Assembly (NCBI GenBank): GCA_033398695.1
Contig: CM065819.1
Coordinates: 6,435,501-6,499,500 of the forward strand
Direction of reading: 5' to 3'
DNA: 64,000 bases
Source: Orobanche coerulescens
Taxonomy: Eukaryota > Streptophyta > Magnoliopsida > Lamiales > Orobanchaceae
The position numbers and the translations under genes are program-made. The notes below the pieces were generated by a model. The model worked only from the letters and a program-made list of their open reading frames with translations. It did not search any database and was not told where the DNA came from. Below, in pieces: positions 10,695-23,118 of the stretch. The first letter of the stretch is position 1, and each line of letters starts with the position of its first letter.

Positions 10695-11221
10695 GCAAGT
10701 ATCATATGTCGAGTTTGATTTATCATGCTTATGGTTTTGTTCATATTTTTGTATATGAGATGTATTTCTGGAAATTCGCGTGATATTCGTTGTTGTTTGT
10801 TCGTATTGATGAACATATTGAAATGTATATGTGTATGCATAATTGATTGATTATGGTATAAATGATCCGAGGGGGGGTCATGAGGATCTATGCTGAGGGC
10901 GCTGGATCGAATGTCCACCATGCGTTGGTCCGACGGGATCATCATGGGGATCTATGCTGAGGGCGCTGGATCGCTGGACGGGTTTTCCACCATGCGTTGG
11001 TCCGACGGGATCATCATGGGGATCTATGCTGAGGGCGCTGGATCGCTGGATTACCATGTATTGTGTAGATGGAATCGTGAGGATTCGCATCGTTGGATTC
11101 CGGTGGCGGAAGTCCGTTTGCATGTTTTATGATGCATTAATGATTTATTGTATGACGATACTTGTACTAGCATTGTTTTGCTAACCCCTTCGGGGGTGGA
11201 CATTGTTTTTGATGTTCGTAG
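10695..11221 (+). other. Putative GC-AG intron in family V LTR leader
   Basis: Donor CGAG|GCAAGTAT at 10695 has the exact consensus of GC-type plant introns. A candidate acceptor GTTCGTAG ends at 11221. Within it lie a tandem module (10877-11050) and a double hairpin (11168-11195): TAGCA..TGCTA, then ACCCC-TTCG-GGGGT. Inferred from conservation with other families; splicing is not demonstrated. Confidence 0.4.
10877..11055 (+). repeat. Tandem repeat, units of about 60-75 bp
   Basis: About three units each carrying GATCTATGCTGAGGGCGCTG and CCACCATGCGTTGGTCCGAC. The same module is present on the minus strand at 35460-35790 in family VI. Contains the TCCGACGGG core also seen in families I-IV. 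Confidence 0.85.
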
Positions 11222-11525
11222 TCGAGGAGCGGGGAGGCACCACAGTGCAAACGGCTGACGATGAGATGGCTCAGTGATGTGATTGATGTTATTGTTGTTG
11301 AGAGTTGTTTTCTTGTTTCGTTTAGTACTCGAGTACGTCTGTTTTAATAATGTCCTTTCGATATGGTTGTATAAATTAACTCTTTGATCGGTTGAATCAA
11401 ATATGTCTTTAAACTTCAGTTGTACGATTGGTTTATATTTACACTCTTTTTAAAATTAGCCTTGTAAATCCTTACCTAAAGGGTTTACGGCGCTGTAATT
11501 ATTCCGAATATCTCGGGGTGTTACA

Positions 11526-11755
11526 TATACAACATTTAAATGCATCAGTTTACTCATTATAGTCTGTTATCTTTTGATAGACAGTACATCTCAACAAATT
11601 TATAACTCACAACTTTGAAACGACAGAGCTCTTAGTTTAAGCAAGATTTTGTCCAATACCTCAAATATTAATTTTCATGCAACAATCTTAGGCAATACTA
11701 ATAGCAATATAACTCTTCATTTAGAAAAAGTATATATATATATATATTATATATT
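11526..11755. other. Flank of solo LTR, nothing recognised
   Basis: AT-rich spacer with a short (TA)n run near 11732. No frame. Confidence 0.5.
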
Positions 11756-11759
11756 ATCG

Positions 11760-12206
11760 CTCGAGTATGAGTTATATATCCTTTTTTGTAATAATCATAC
11801 CTAATTCTTCAAGCTCTTGTTCTTGTATACTCTTTTAGTCATCAACTATTATGTGACTTCGGCTTATTTATTCAATAAGTTCTAAAATAGTATAGCTAAC
11901 ACGACATTATATCTCGAGATATATGGTTATCCCGTAGTATTTAAATATGAGTTATTCTTGTTTTGTAATATCGTACCTAAATGTTAACCTCTTGTGTACT
12001 CTTTTAGTCCTCAGTTATTATGTGACTTCGACTTACCTGATTCAATTAATATCTAAAAGATGTATCTAACACGCTATTCTATCCCGAGATTTGTGGTTCT
12101 CTAGAGTATTTAAATATGAGTTATCCTTATTTTGTAATAATCATAACTAAATATGAGTTACAATAAAAAGTTATCTAACACGACATTTTATCTCGAGATT
12201 TATATA
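11760..12206. repeat. Tandem repeat of about 180 bp, 2.5 copies
   Basis: Diverged units begin near 11764, 11945 and 12115 with ATGAGTTAT..TTTTGTAATA. They share TACTCTTTTAGTC, TATTATGTGACTTCG and AACACG-CATT..TCTCGAGAT blocks. The third copy is partial. Function unknown. Confidence 0.75.
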
Positions 12207-13960
12207 CAAATTTTTACCCACTTTTGGATAAAATCTATTTATATACTCCCTCCTTATATTATTTGTTCAAAACATTACAAATTAGTAAAAAGTTATTTGT
12301 ATAAAAATATAATCATATTTACATATTGTTACAAAATATATACAATATCATCTTGCTTAAAAAACATAATTTGAAGTTCCAGGTATATATTGATATACGT
12401 ATAATTTTTTTTAATGGACATACAACAAATCATATTTTGTGTCGTACCAATTTTTCTTAAGACAAAAAGATAAGATTTTTTATATACAAATTTTCTAAAT
12501 TTTTTTACATATAACTTTATATACAACTGTTTACAGGTATATATTGATATATCCTCATCATTTTATGATTTTGTATATATAAATAAAAAGTGTACATTTA
12601 ATAAGAATAAATGTTTATATGCACCCACACAAATTCGTATCATGTTTAGAAAAATAGAGAAAATCCATAAATTCTAAAACTTTTTACAAAATTATACATA
12701 AAAATATAAATTGTTTAAAAAATTAAGAAGAAAAAAGGTTAGATTTTCTCAAATATACTAAAGCAATCCTGTTTTTACATAAAATAATAATAATAAGAAT
12801 AATAAAAATAAATAAATGAAAAATTAGAGAAAAAACTATATTAGAAAAGATATAAGAAACATGGATAGCAAAAGAAACTATTACCTCAACGATTTATCCA
12901 CTGAACCTAAAAGAAAGAATCAAGAACATTGATAAAGATCATGGATATGGATATCAAGAACAAATTTGTTAAATAAAATCAGGTCACGAAATTATGAACA
13001 AATATAAAGAAAAAGAAATACACATAGAAAACACATATATAAAGGATGAAGAAAATATTACCAAAAAATCATCCATCTTCCTATTGGTATCCACCATAGC
13101 ACCACCACTTCTTCCATGAAGATACCTAGAACAATAAACCTCAAATCGTAAATAAAAAACATGCATGAAAATCAATATATGAAATCATATGAAAACTCAC
13201 TGATATATTGTTTGGATGTTAGCACCAAAATTCTCTCACGAATTAAAGCAGTTCTAAGCAATAAATAATTTAGATCACCAATAATTTTGAGAAAGAGAAG
13301 AGAAAGATGTTAGGTTAGTGTGTGTAAAAAGGAGATGTTGGGTTTTATAAAAGCAAATGGGGGAAATAATGTGTGGTTGTCATTGTGTTGAAGCACTATT
13401 TCACCATTGTATTGCTAGGATCCAATGAACATGAATAATAAATTGATACATTTAATGGTGAGCAACTGAAAGGAGCTGGCATGGTAACTTGAAAAGGTTT
13501 GGTGATCGTAGCTTCATTCCTAGCATTTAAAGGTGATTAATATGATGGTTTTTTTTAGACAGATGGAAAGTCATATGGCCCACGAAGATTTGAAAGAGAC
13601 TTGATGAATCTGTATATTTAACTATCATAAGATAGATTAATGCCTTCAATGCCTTTATATACAATTGAGTTGATTTATTTGTATAGAGACATTAATGCTC
13701 TCATTTATGCCATGAAACTCATTATATATATATATATATAGATAGATATTTCATTTGTCTTCTCTTTCCTTATTTTGTTTCTCCATAACTTACTCCCTGT
13801 CAACCCCGCCTTAGATAGAAGATAACTTCTGTAGAATTCCTTCAGCGAATATCTCTCTTTTTCCTTTGATCTTTTTATTCTTTTCTGAAATAGTTCCATC
13901 GATCTATTGTTATATGTTAGTGAGTTTTTTTAATTGATGACCTTAAAGTGTTGTAGTTCT
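12207..13960. other. AT-rich region without recognised gene
   Basis: Very AT-rich, with A/T runs, (AT)n near 13724-13741 and scattered short frames of no similarity I recognise. It precedes the DUF1985 gene and could include its promoter or the left end of a Mutator-like element. I found no terminal inverted repeat. Confidence 0.45.
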
Positions 13961-16740
13961 TTTTTTTTTGTATGGAGGATACCAATTCTGAGAATCAGAG
14001 GAAATAGCAAGGCTTGAGAAGGGGAAAAATTTTCTTCATGCCATAGATTTGCGGAGTTCTAGCTCTGGTCGGGAAAGGTTTGGTGGTTAACTTAGTCATG
14101 TTCAAAGAGAACTTCGAAAGAAGACTCGAATGGAAGGTGAGTCGGTCGGTTTTGTTATCGCTGTCTTGGCCCTGATTTTGAATCTCCGATAGACAGAGGG
14201 AAGGGTAAAAATGTTATTGAATTGAAGAAGCAAAAAGATCCTGGTGGTGAAGCAAAGATTTTTGTTCGTCCTAATTTTTTAAAGGCAATTTTTTTCATAT
14301 TTATGTATACCAACATTTTAGTTATAATTATGCATTTTTCCTGGAAACTTTTGGCGTCTGGTTTTGTTATTTTTTTCTAAATTATTGGTTTTTGAAAAAA
14401 ATGTTTGTATATAAATGTGCATGTGTGTGTATTTCCTTGGCCTGTGATTGTAAATTTTAACTTGCCTTTTTTTTTTTTAGAAATGAGATCTTTATTATGA
14501 CGAAAGTAATAGAAATTTTCATGGGAAAGCAACTTATGGGACTGATTTTGAGGTTTCGCAAATTATTGACCGTTGTTCAACGTGATTCGTTCATGAAAAC
14601 TCCTTTTGGACAGTTTATTCACGTTAATCCGCCGAAAAGTTTTCACAAATTATTCATCAAGCCATAGTTTCAGAAATTTATCAAAGGGACAATGAAGAAA
14701 TGTGGTTTGAGTTTGGAGCGTTACGAGTTCGTTTTGGGGTTACCAGAGTTTTGTATGATAATTGGTTTACGTGGGGATGGTATCTCTGAATTATTGCGTT
14801 TCAGGATGAACATAATGATTTGGTATCTAAGTTCTTTGGTGGATATCGTGTTAATAGAGCGTTAATTGGTTATACGTATAAAAAGGTTGTATTTGAAGAT
14901 GATAATGAAGCAGCTAGGCTTTCAGTAATTTATTTCCTATTTAATTATTTGTTAGCCGCTACGCCCCCTAGGTTCGTAGAGAGGTCGCTATTGATTTATG
15001 CAGCGTCTGGTGATTTAAATATTTTTCCTTGGGGTAAGGTATGTTTTGAGCAAACATTAAAGTCCTTATCTATTGCTGTTAAAGGATCTCCAAGCCGGTT
15101 GAAGAATGGTTCTGTGGAGTTTCTTTTTTTTTAAAAATAACTATACTAAATTGTATAAGTTGTGTGATTTTTCGTACTGTTTTCAAGTCTTTTTGTATGA
15201 AACCATTCCGACATTGAAGGATCGTGGAATGTCTTCTGAAAGAAAGTCATCGTATCTGAGGATTTCATCTTAGACTGAAAGTGGTAAAATACCAACTAAC
15301 GACCAGCCGAATGATTTTGTCTTTGGTTCTGGACAAGTATCATTTGGTCTTTTCTTTTTCCACTTAAGATCATACAACTAGAAATTATATATAAAATATA
15401 AATCATATGGTTATTTATATGATATTTATTTCATCATATGTTTATGAATTTTTATTGATTGTTCTATACACTTAAATGTTTTTGCATATGAGAATTGAGT
15501 TCCTTAGACCTATTGTTGAGGAGTTGGAGAGAATGGATTTTTAGCAGGTTTTAGCTTCTTACAAATGCTGATGGAGGTGTTGGAGTAGAGCAAAAATTTG
15601 TAACAAAACCAAAGAAGGTTTTTGTTGGAAGTTCTCATATGAATTCTGAATTTAAGAAATTAGTTGAAGAAACGGTAAATTCTTTAGAATCTAGTATTGT
15701 GAAAGTAAATGAAGCAATTGAGAAGTTGAGGTATGATTTTGTGGCTCAATTGCTTAGTACTCAGGCTGAGATAATTAGTTAAGTTAAGTGTTTGCTGAAA
15801 GAGGTCCAGTTTGGTGGTGAAGATAAAATGAAGCCAGATGGCGGAATTAATGCATCTGTTCAAGAAGTTGCTGATGGATTTTCTGGTTATAGTGGTGCAC
15901 ATTCAGGGACATACGACACACTGGTTCCAGATGGAGTAGTTAATAAAAAACATGGGTGATTTGGATAATATCAAGGTTAACTCTTTTCTTATCTATTCTT
16001 GTTTTTTTTTTTGGTATAATTATTAACTTTTATTGTTGTCAACCTTCAAAGGTTTTGGAATTCCGTCTTTTGAACTACTAAGTCACGAATTGAAGCATAT
16101 TGATGTTAATATTCAACAACTTAGTTATGTTAGATATATACTATGCTTTGTTGTACTAAGTATATTTACGATTTTAACTGGTTACTTCAGATTCCTGGAT
16201 CTGGAGATTGTCTCACAAGTGAGGCTCAAAATGTTGAAACATAATTTACTCTCATTTTGTTGGTTCGTCTGAGAAGATAAAGGTGTGTTTCAATTAATAT
16301 TTGTTTACTCTGGTTACTTACGATTTATGTCTAACTTATTTTCGGAATTTAATGTCTTTGTTTACAATGGTTGGTTAATTATGATACCAATTTTTTATTA
16401 ACATGTCCATGCATATTATTGCATGGATACTATTTTTACACTTTTAGTTACTTGATAAAGATTTTTGTGGTTACCTATATGGCTGATGTAATATCCGTAT
16501 TTTTCTTTCCCTTGTATTTTCGTTTTTGGTGTATTTCTCGATCGTAGTGACCCTCGTGTACTTTTCAGCGTGTCCTTCCTGTCAAACTGTTGAACTATAT
16601 TCTTGTTATTGTTGTGCGAAACCGCCGTTTCGGGATTGCCGTGGATCCATTTCGTGTTATTAGTCCCCAAATATTGATTCCTATCGTTTCATTCTCTTTC
16701 CGGATCATTTTTATCATTTTGGGACCCAAAAAGGGGTGTG

Positions 16741-16987
16741 GGCCGCGGCACACAAATTTCTCCAAATGTTGGTCGGGCAATCTGTACTGTGTGCCGCGGC
16801 ACACCCATCCGGTGCCGCGGCACAGCGCCAGGCCAGTGCCGCGGCACACCTGTCCGGTGCCGCGGCACACTCGTGTGTCTTCCGCGACCAAAGCCCAACT
16901 GTAGGCTGTGCCGCGGCACAATGCTAAAACCTGGGAGTAGATTTTCGGCCTGTGCCGCGGCACACTTCTGCTGTGCCGCGGCACACG
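16741..16987 (+). repeat. Palindrome array TGTGCCGCGGCACA, 5' LTR
   Basis: Eight copies of GTGCCGCGGCAC or near variants, centred at about 16745, 16796, 16817, 16841, 16862, 16913, 16957 and 16978. Close neighbours are 21 or 24 bp apart, i.e. about two helical turns. The same array at 23385-23654 differs in number of units. Confidence 0.92.
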
Positions 16988-17557
16988 AAGCGGTAATTGC
17001 GCAGACTCGTCCTTATTAGACGAGATCGGTCGTCTCCTTCCCCATTTTTCCACTGCATCGCGAGAGAAAGGATATAGAGGGGGAGAGTTCTTCATCCGGG
17101 GGTCAATTTTCATCATTCCTTTTCGGTTGTGAGGCTCGGATAATCAATCTAACGCGTGTTCTACGGATCTTAGTTCTTGATCTCCAAAGGTAATGTTCTA
17201 AAACCCTATTTCGATTAATTTGGGGGTTTTGGGATTTTCTTCCGATTAGTTCCGTTTCGTTGGTGGATTCATGATGTATACGATTAATATTGTTAGTATC
17301 GTTAGTTTTCCTACGGATTCATGGATATTTTGTGGATTTTTATGGATTCGAGAGGGTTTGGTTGTGGTCCGCCCTCGTTGTTATTTTTGTATGAATATAC
17401 ATGAATCGTAGGCGGGTTTCCGGGTGTATTCCATTTCCATAATCGTTTAGAAGTGGTTGTGATTGTGCTATTCGAATCGTTAGGTTCATTCTCGTCGGTT
17501 CCTCGTGGTCGTGCTTGATTCTTCCGGTCCGTTCGTGTCATCGCCTATTTAATCGAG

Positions 17558-17951
17558 GCAAGTACCCTTATGAACTTACGATCTTGACATAGTAGTTTTG
17601 TATGAGAAATTGTGTGTGTGTGTATGCTCATCATGGGTTAGACTCGACGGGGTCTCGGTAGGGTTCCACGAAGCCGTGGGACCGCGAGCTTGCTTTTAAC
17701 CACTGTGGGTTAGATCCGACGGTCTCGGCAGGGATCCACGAAGCCGTGAGTCCGCGGTTAATTGTGGTGCATTTTTACAAATGTGGTTTGATCATTGGCA
17801 TTTCCTAAATGAGTATTTTGGAACTATGTTTTCTTGAATTGCATGCATTACTATATGTGTAAGATGTAAGTCGCTCATCCGTTACTTGTACTAGCGTAAT
17901 TGCTAACCCCTCCGGGACCCGCTTTGGGAAAATTCGCTTTATGAATTTCAG
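17558..17951 (+). other. Putative GC-AG intron with double hairpin, family I 5' LTR
   Basis: CGAG|GCAAGTACC at 17558 and GAATTTCAG ending at 17951 delimit 394 bp. It contains two TCCGACGG modules and CTAGC-GTAATT-GCTA followed by CCC-TCC-GGG (17891-17916). The 3' LTR keeps the same signals. Confidence 0.42.
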
Positions 17952-18322
17952 TCGTTCATCGAGACGAGCGGGCGCTGGACCAGTACACGGATGATGGCCG
18001 TGCGTGATGATTGTGCACGAGTGATGTTTTAGTGTCTTTTACCTTTTCGTCTTTTGTGGTTTTGAACTAATAGTTGTACTCGAGTACTTAAGGGGTTCTT
18101 GTTCGTTTGGATTGTATCGTTGCTTATTATGTTGTGTTGGATGATGATGTTATATTGACCGGTTGAACCGGGTGGTTTATTCTGTTTTGCGTCTTTATGA
18201 CATGGTGTTGGTTGGTCATTTATGTGAGTCGATGAGTATGATGCTGTTCAGCCTGGTGGGTCCCATATAGGGATTCACGGCACTGTAATATACCTCGAAT
18301 ATCTTGAGGGTGTTACAGAAAA

Positions 18323-18334
18323 TGGTATCGGAGC
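18323..18334 (+). other. Primer-binding site, initiator Met-tRNA type
   Basis: TGGTATCGGAGC begins five bases after the LTR. It differs from the common plant TGGTATCAGAGC site by one base. The same variant is found in the other two elements whose PBS is visible. Confidence 0.85.
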
Positions 18335-18554
18335 GCAAGGTTTATGGATACCTAGGCTTGTCGGTTTATTGGGTCTTGTGGTGTTTTGTTTTGCACATCA
18401 TCGTCACGCTGCCATGATTCCGGTACTACCAGTGTCCGTAAGTTTTCCTTCCTCTGTTCATTATTTCCTTGTATCGTACCTTTGATTCTCGACTTGTGAT
18501 TGTTCTTCTCTCGTACTTACCCTCGTATGGCTTTTGCTACTTATTTAACTCCGC

Positions 18555-21500
18555 ATGGATGCCGGAAGAGGTCGTGGTCGCGGTCGTGGTCGTGGACGCG
18601 GCCGGGACGTGGGGCAATGGTGGGGCGGCCACGTCGCAGCTTCTGGAGCCGGCAGCATCGGCGACCGTCATAGCCATGCTTCTTCTCAGAGCGTGCCGAC
18701 CTTGGTATTGCGGCCGTTATGCAACAAATGGTGAACCAAATGGCGGCAATAGCTCAGCGGTCCGTAACCCGGATCGTGCCCATGCTAATCGGGCGAGCGG
18801 ACCGTTGGCTCCAAGATGTCATCAAGATGCATCCTCCTCGGTTCTGGAGCTTCGACCCGATGGGCCGGGAAGGGTGGATTAAGGAGATATCAAAGGTCTT
18901 CGTTGCCACTAATCGCCCGAGGAACGTAGAGTCCCTATTGCTCAATACTTTCTCACGGGGGACGCTACGGATTGGTGGGAGGCCGTTGGGCCCAAAGACC
19001 ATGCTGCTTCGTGGGCTGAGTTTCAAGAGTCGATGGAGGCTGAATATTGACCGTGGCCAGTCAGACAGGCTCGGGTACATGCTTTTTATGATGCTCAACC
19101 GCGGGATATCCCCGTATCTCAAGCTATTGCCGATTTTAATAAGGAGTTGGGTTATGTGAAGACCCAAGTTGTCGAGGAGAGTGACAAGATTTTCCATTTC
19201 TCCAGACGGATGAAGTTGCCGATTCGGGACTATATGTCGGGGCTTGTATGCACTACCTTGAAAGATTACTAGAGCAGGGCCCTTGCTTACGATATGTCTG
19301 TGACGGAGAGTGAGGCGGCCCGCGAGAGTAAGAAGCAGAAGTCCGCCGGGAATTTTTCGGGCCACAAAGTGGGGGTCAGCAGAATTTCACCGCTAACTTT
19401 TCCGCCGGTGGTGGCCCATCTCGATCTACTGGGTTTCCCGTAGGGCCGCTGCCCTTCCGGAGAGGTGAAATGCTTTAACCGTGGCTACAGGCCACATCAC
19501 CCGTGTTTGTCCGAACCCTTTGCCGACGTGTAATCAGTGGCTACCGGGTCACAAAGTCGCTTCAGGCCGAGAGGGAGAAAATCCTGGTACCCGGCTTCCA
19601 TTCCGGCGCCTAGGGAACCAAGTGTGAATCGGGGTCGCTTGCTCCTCAATCTCCGCCGAGTGCTAGTCGGGAGAGGTCGGGTCAGCCCTCAAGAGGGAGC
19701 TTCAGTGTCGGCCCGCCCATCCGCGGTTTATGAGATGCGAAGACCGATGACCCAATGGATACCGTGGCGACAGTACCGCTTATATTCTTTCTCATCCCGT
19801 TAGTGTGCTTTTCGATTCCGGTGCTACGCATTCGCTCATATCTCCGGATTGTGTACGCTGCTTGAGTCTCGACCGCTTGACACCTTGTGAGCCCTTCATC
19901 GTTAAGCTTCCTAGCGGTGATAGGATCGTTGGTGATCGGGAGGTTCGAGACTGCTCGTGCTTATTTGTGAGAGGACTTGGCCCTCTAATCTTATTGTTGT
20001 GAGTATCGAGGGTGAGGATTTGATTCTTGGTGATGACCGGCTCGAGCGGCATGGTGCGATCATGAACTACCGCACGAGAATCATCACTATGTTAGCCGAG
20101 GACGGCATCGAGCACTCTTTCGCGGGGCGAAAGAGGGGAAACCGTAAATTGGCCATTAATGCCTTGAAGGCGATGAGTCTCATGCGAAAGGGATGTACCG
20201 GTTATTGGTGCTATGCCTTGAAGGCGGGGATGGTGGAGTCGAGCTTCGTCGATTCCAATTAATGAGTTTCTGATGTATTTCTGACGAGTTACCGGGATTG
20301 CCACCGGATCGTGAGGTTGAGTTTGCTATAGAGTTAGAGCCGGCGCGGTTTCCTATTTCAAGGCGCCGTATCGCATGGCACCTTCAGAGATGGCGAGTTG
20401 AAGAAGCAGTTGAGCGAGCTTCTTGAGTCGGGTATGTTCGACCGAGCGCCTCGCCTTGGGGCGCACCGGTCCTGCTTGTGCGGAAGAAGGATGGTTCACT
20501 ACGTTTGTGTATCGACTATCGCGAACTAAACAAGGTGACCATCAAGAACAAGTATCCTTTGCCGAGAATTGATGACTTGTTCGATCGGGCCAGAGGAGCT
20601 ACGGTATTCTCAAAAATTGATTTGAAATCGGGTACTATCACCCGGTGAGAGAGTCCGATGTGCCAAGACACTTTTCGATCGAGATACGGACATTATGAGT
20701 TTGTAGTTATGCCTATCGGGTTAACTAATGCGCCGCGGTGTTCATGCAATTGATGAACAAAGTTTTTATCGAGTATTTGGATAAGTGCGTCGTCATCTTT
20801 ATTGACGATATTCATATTTATTCGAAGAATGAGGAAGAGCATGCCCATCATTTGCGGGTAGTATTAAACATTTTGAGGACCGAGCAACTCTATGCAAAGT
20901 TCTCGAAATGTGAGTTCGCCAAGGAAGTGATGTTTTTAGGTCACGTGATTTCACCGAGGGGGTTCGTGTGGATCCGCAGAAGATTGAGGCCGTGTTGGAT
21001 TGGGCACCGCCCAAGAATGTGAAGGAGCTCCGTAGTTTCTTGGGTTTAGCCGCTACTACCGTAGGTTCGCCGAGGGTTTCAAATCGGCTCGCCACTTACG
21101 CAGCTTGCTCCGTAAATCCGAGAGGTTCGTCTGGAATGACGAGAGGCCGAGTTTTGAGGAGTCAAGAAGCGTTTGACTTCACCGGTTTTGGCGTTGCCAT
21201 GTGGTAACGAGGGTTTTGCCGTTTATAGCGATGCTTCGGGTCGTGGTCTTGGGTGCGTATTAATGCAGACGGTAAGACCATTGCCTTTGCATCGAGACAG
21301 TTGAGTCCGTATGAGCTTAACTACCCTACTCATGATTTGGAGTTAGCGGCAATGCTTTTGCGCTCAAGATTTGGCGTCATTATCTTTTCGGCTCGCATGT
21401 CGATTTTTACCGATCATAAAAGTCCAAATACATATTTACTCACGGGAGTTGAATATGAGGCAGAGGAGGTGGTTAGAGTTGATTAAGGATTATGACCTCG

Positions 21501-23110
21501 AAATCCTTTATCATCCGGCAAGGCGAACGTCGTGGCCGACGCCTTGAGTCGGAAACCGATTGCATTGCGATCGCTTGAGATCCTTACGCCTCGCCCGAGC
21601 TTCGCGATCTTTAATCGAGTTAGATGTTGAAGTTTTGTTGCCTGGAGCCGTCGGGCAACTTGGTGCTTTGGAGGTTTCGCTGCCTTTGATCGATGAAATT
21701 AAGTCAAGCAGTTAGAGGATCCGATGATTACTCAAATCCGAGAGAACGTTCTTAAAGGAAAGTCTCCTGGATTTGTGATTCACGAGGATGGTATTTTGAG
21801 ATTTGAGCCGGCTTTGTGTGCCGAACGACTCAGAGTTGATACAGAATATTTTACGGAGGCCCATGCTACACCTTACTCCGTTCATCCCGGTTCGAGTAAG
21901 ATGTACAAGGACTTAAGAAGGAATTTCTCGTGGAATGATATGAAGGATGAGGTCGCACATTTTGTAGCGAGATGTTTGACTTGTCGCCAGGTCAAAATCG
22001 AGCATCACGACCGGCCGGATTATTGCGCCACTTCCCGTTCCGTAATGGAAATGGGAAGATATATCGATGGATTTCATTACGAGTCCGCCGAGATCGGGGT
22101 CGGGCATGAATATGGTGTGGGTGATTGTCGATCGTCTCACCAAGTCGGCACATTTTCTGGGCATCAAGGACACCGGGGCCCGGAGAAGTTAGCTCGTGTG
22201 TTTATCGCGCAGATTGTGAGACTTCACGGTACTCAAGTCTATTGTTTCGGATCGTGATGGCCGCTTTGTATCGCACTGGCAAAGCGGTGCATAAGGCGTT
22301 GGGTACCGTTTACATTTGAGTACCTCTTTCCATCCCCAATGATGGACAATCGGAGCTCACTATCCAGACGCTCGAGGACTTGTTGCGTGCCCGTGCTCTC
22401 GATCGAGTAGTGACCGGGAGGAACATTTGCCGCCATTGAATTCACGTACAACAACGGTTGGCACGCGTCCGATTCGGATGGCACCGTATGAGGCACTTTA
22501 CGGGTGGCGATGTCGATCACCGATTTGTTGGAATGAGGCGTCCGATTTGGTCGGGACCGAGCCGGATGTCGCTTTTAGAGACGAGGCGGAAGATAGAGTT
22601 AATTCGAGAACGGATGTTGGCGCCCGCAGTCGGCAAGTCATATGCGACGTCCGTCGCCGACCTTTGGAATTCGAGGTGGGAGACCACGTTTTGCTAAAGG
22701 TGTCGCCGACGAAGGGAGTTTTTCGCTTCGGGAAGAAAGGAAAGTTGAGTCCGAGATTTATCGGCCCCTTTGAGATCCTCGAGCGAGTAGGTGAATTGGC
22801 GTACTGCTTGGCGTTACCTCCGGCCTTGAGTCATGTTCATAGCGTTTTCCATGTTTCCCAGCTTGAGGAAATATGTCCTGATCCTAGTCACATCATCGAT
22901 TATGGCGAGATTGATATTGTCAAGATATTACTTTTGAGGAGCGTCCTTTGAAGATTTTGGAGCATCGTGAGAAACGATTGAGGCATAAGACCATACCTTT
23001 GATCAAGGTGCGTGGTCGAGACACGGTGTCGAGGAAGCAACTTGGGAAACCGAGGATAGCATGCGTGCTAGGTACCCTGAGTTGTTTGTTTCTTAAGTTT
23101 CGGACGAAAC
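18555..23110 (+). pseudogene. Chromovirus gag-pol, many frameshifts
   Basis: Gag starts at 18555 with MDAGRG followed by an RG repeat, then capsid-like sequence to about 19400. A protease active site (LFDSGATHSLIS) is at 19805. RT runs from about 20440 ([13 protein letters not shown], then the polymerase motif [16 protein letters not shown] at 20795). RNase H is at about 21190-21550 ([26 protein letters not shown]). The integrase zinc region is at 21840-22010 (EAHATPYSVHPGSSKMY, CLTCRQVK). Its C-terminal domain is at 22660-22930 (VGDHVLLKVSPTKG, GPFEILERVGELAYCLALP). The chromodomain is at 22940-23090, degraded (YFHR-type aromatic positions not readable in one frame). About a dozen frame changes occur, many inside G/C runs. 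This encodes the replication proteins of the family I element and probably served non-autonomous relatives. Confidence 0.9.
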
Positions 23111-23118
23111 TTATTTTT

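Larger units (their letters stand above)
9186..11525 (+). mobile_element. Solo Ty3/gypsy-type LTR, family V
   Basis: Starts TGTAATACAAG and ends TCTCGGGGTGTTACA, with perfect 5-bp target duplication TATAC on both sides (9181-9185, 11526-11530). No primer site or internal region follows, so this is a solo LTR left by LTR-LTR recombination. At 2340 bp it is very long. Order inside: palindrome array, TATAAATA (9643-9650), leader, second palindrome array, GC-type donor, tandem module, double hairpin, 3' end. This is the same order as in the other large LTRs of the window. Confidence 0.9.
16487..18317 (+). repeat. 5' LTR of family I element
   Basis: 1831 bp, TGTAATATCC..GGGTGTTACA. Contains the CCGCGG palindrome array (16741-16985), GC-type donor (17558), a tandem pair of TCCGACGG modules (17635-17760), a double hairpin (17891-17916) and a CAG acceptor (17951). 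Confidence 0.95.

Noticed and set aside
16741..16987. CRISPR-like regularly spaced palindromic repeats
   Set aside because: Nuclear plant DNA, inside an LTR with matched target duplication; spacers are 9-12 bp and no cas genes exist.
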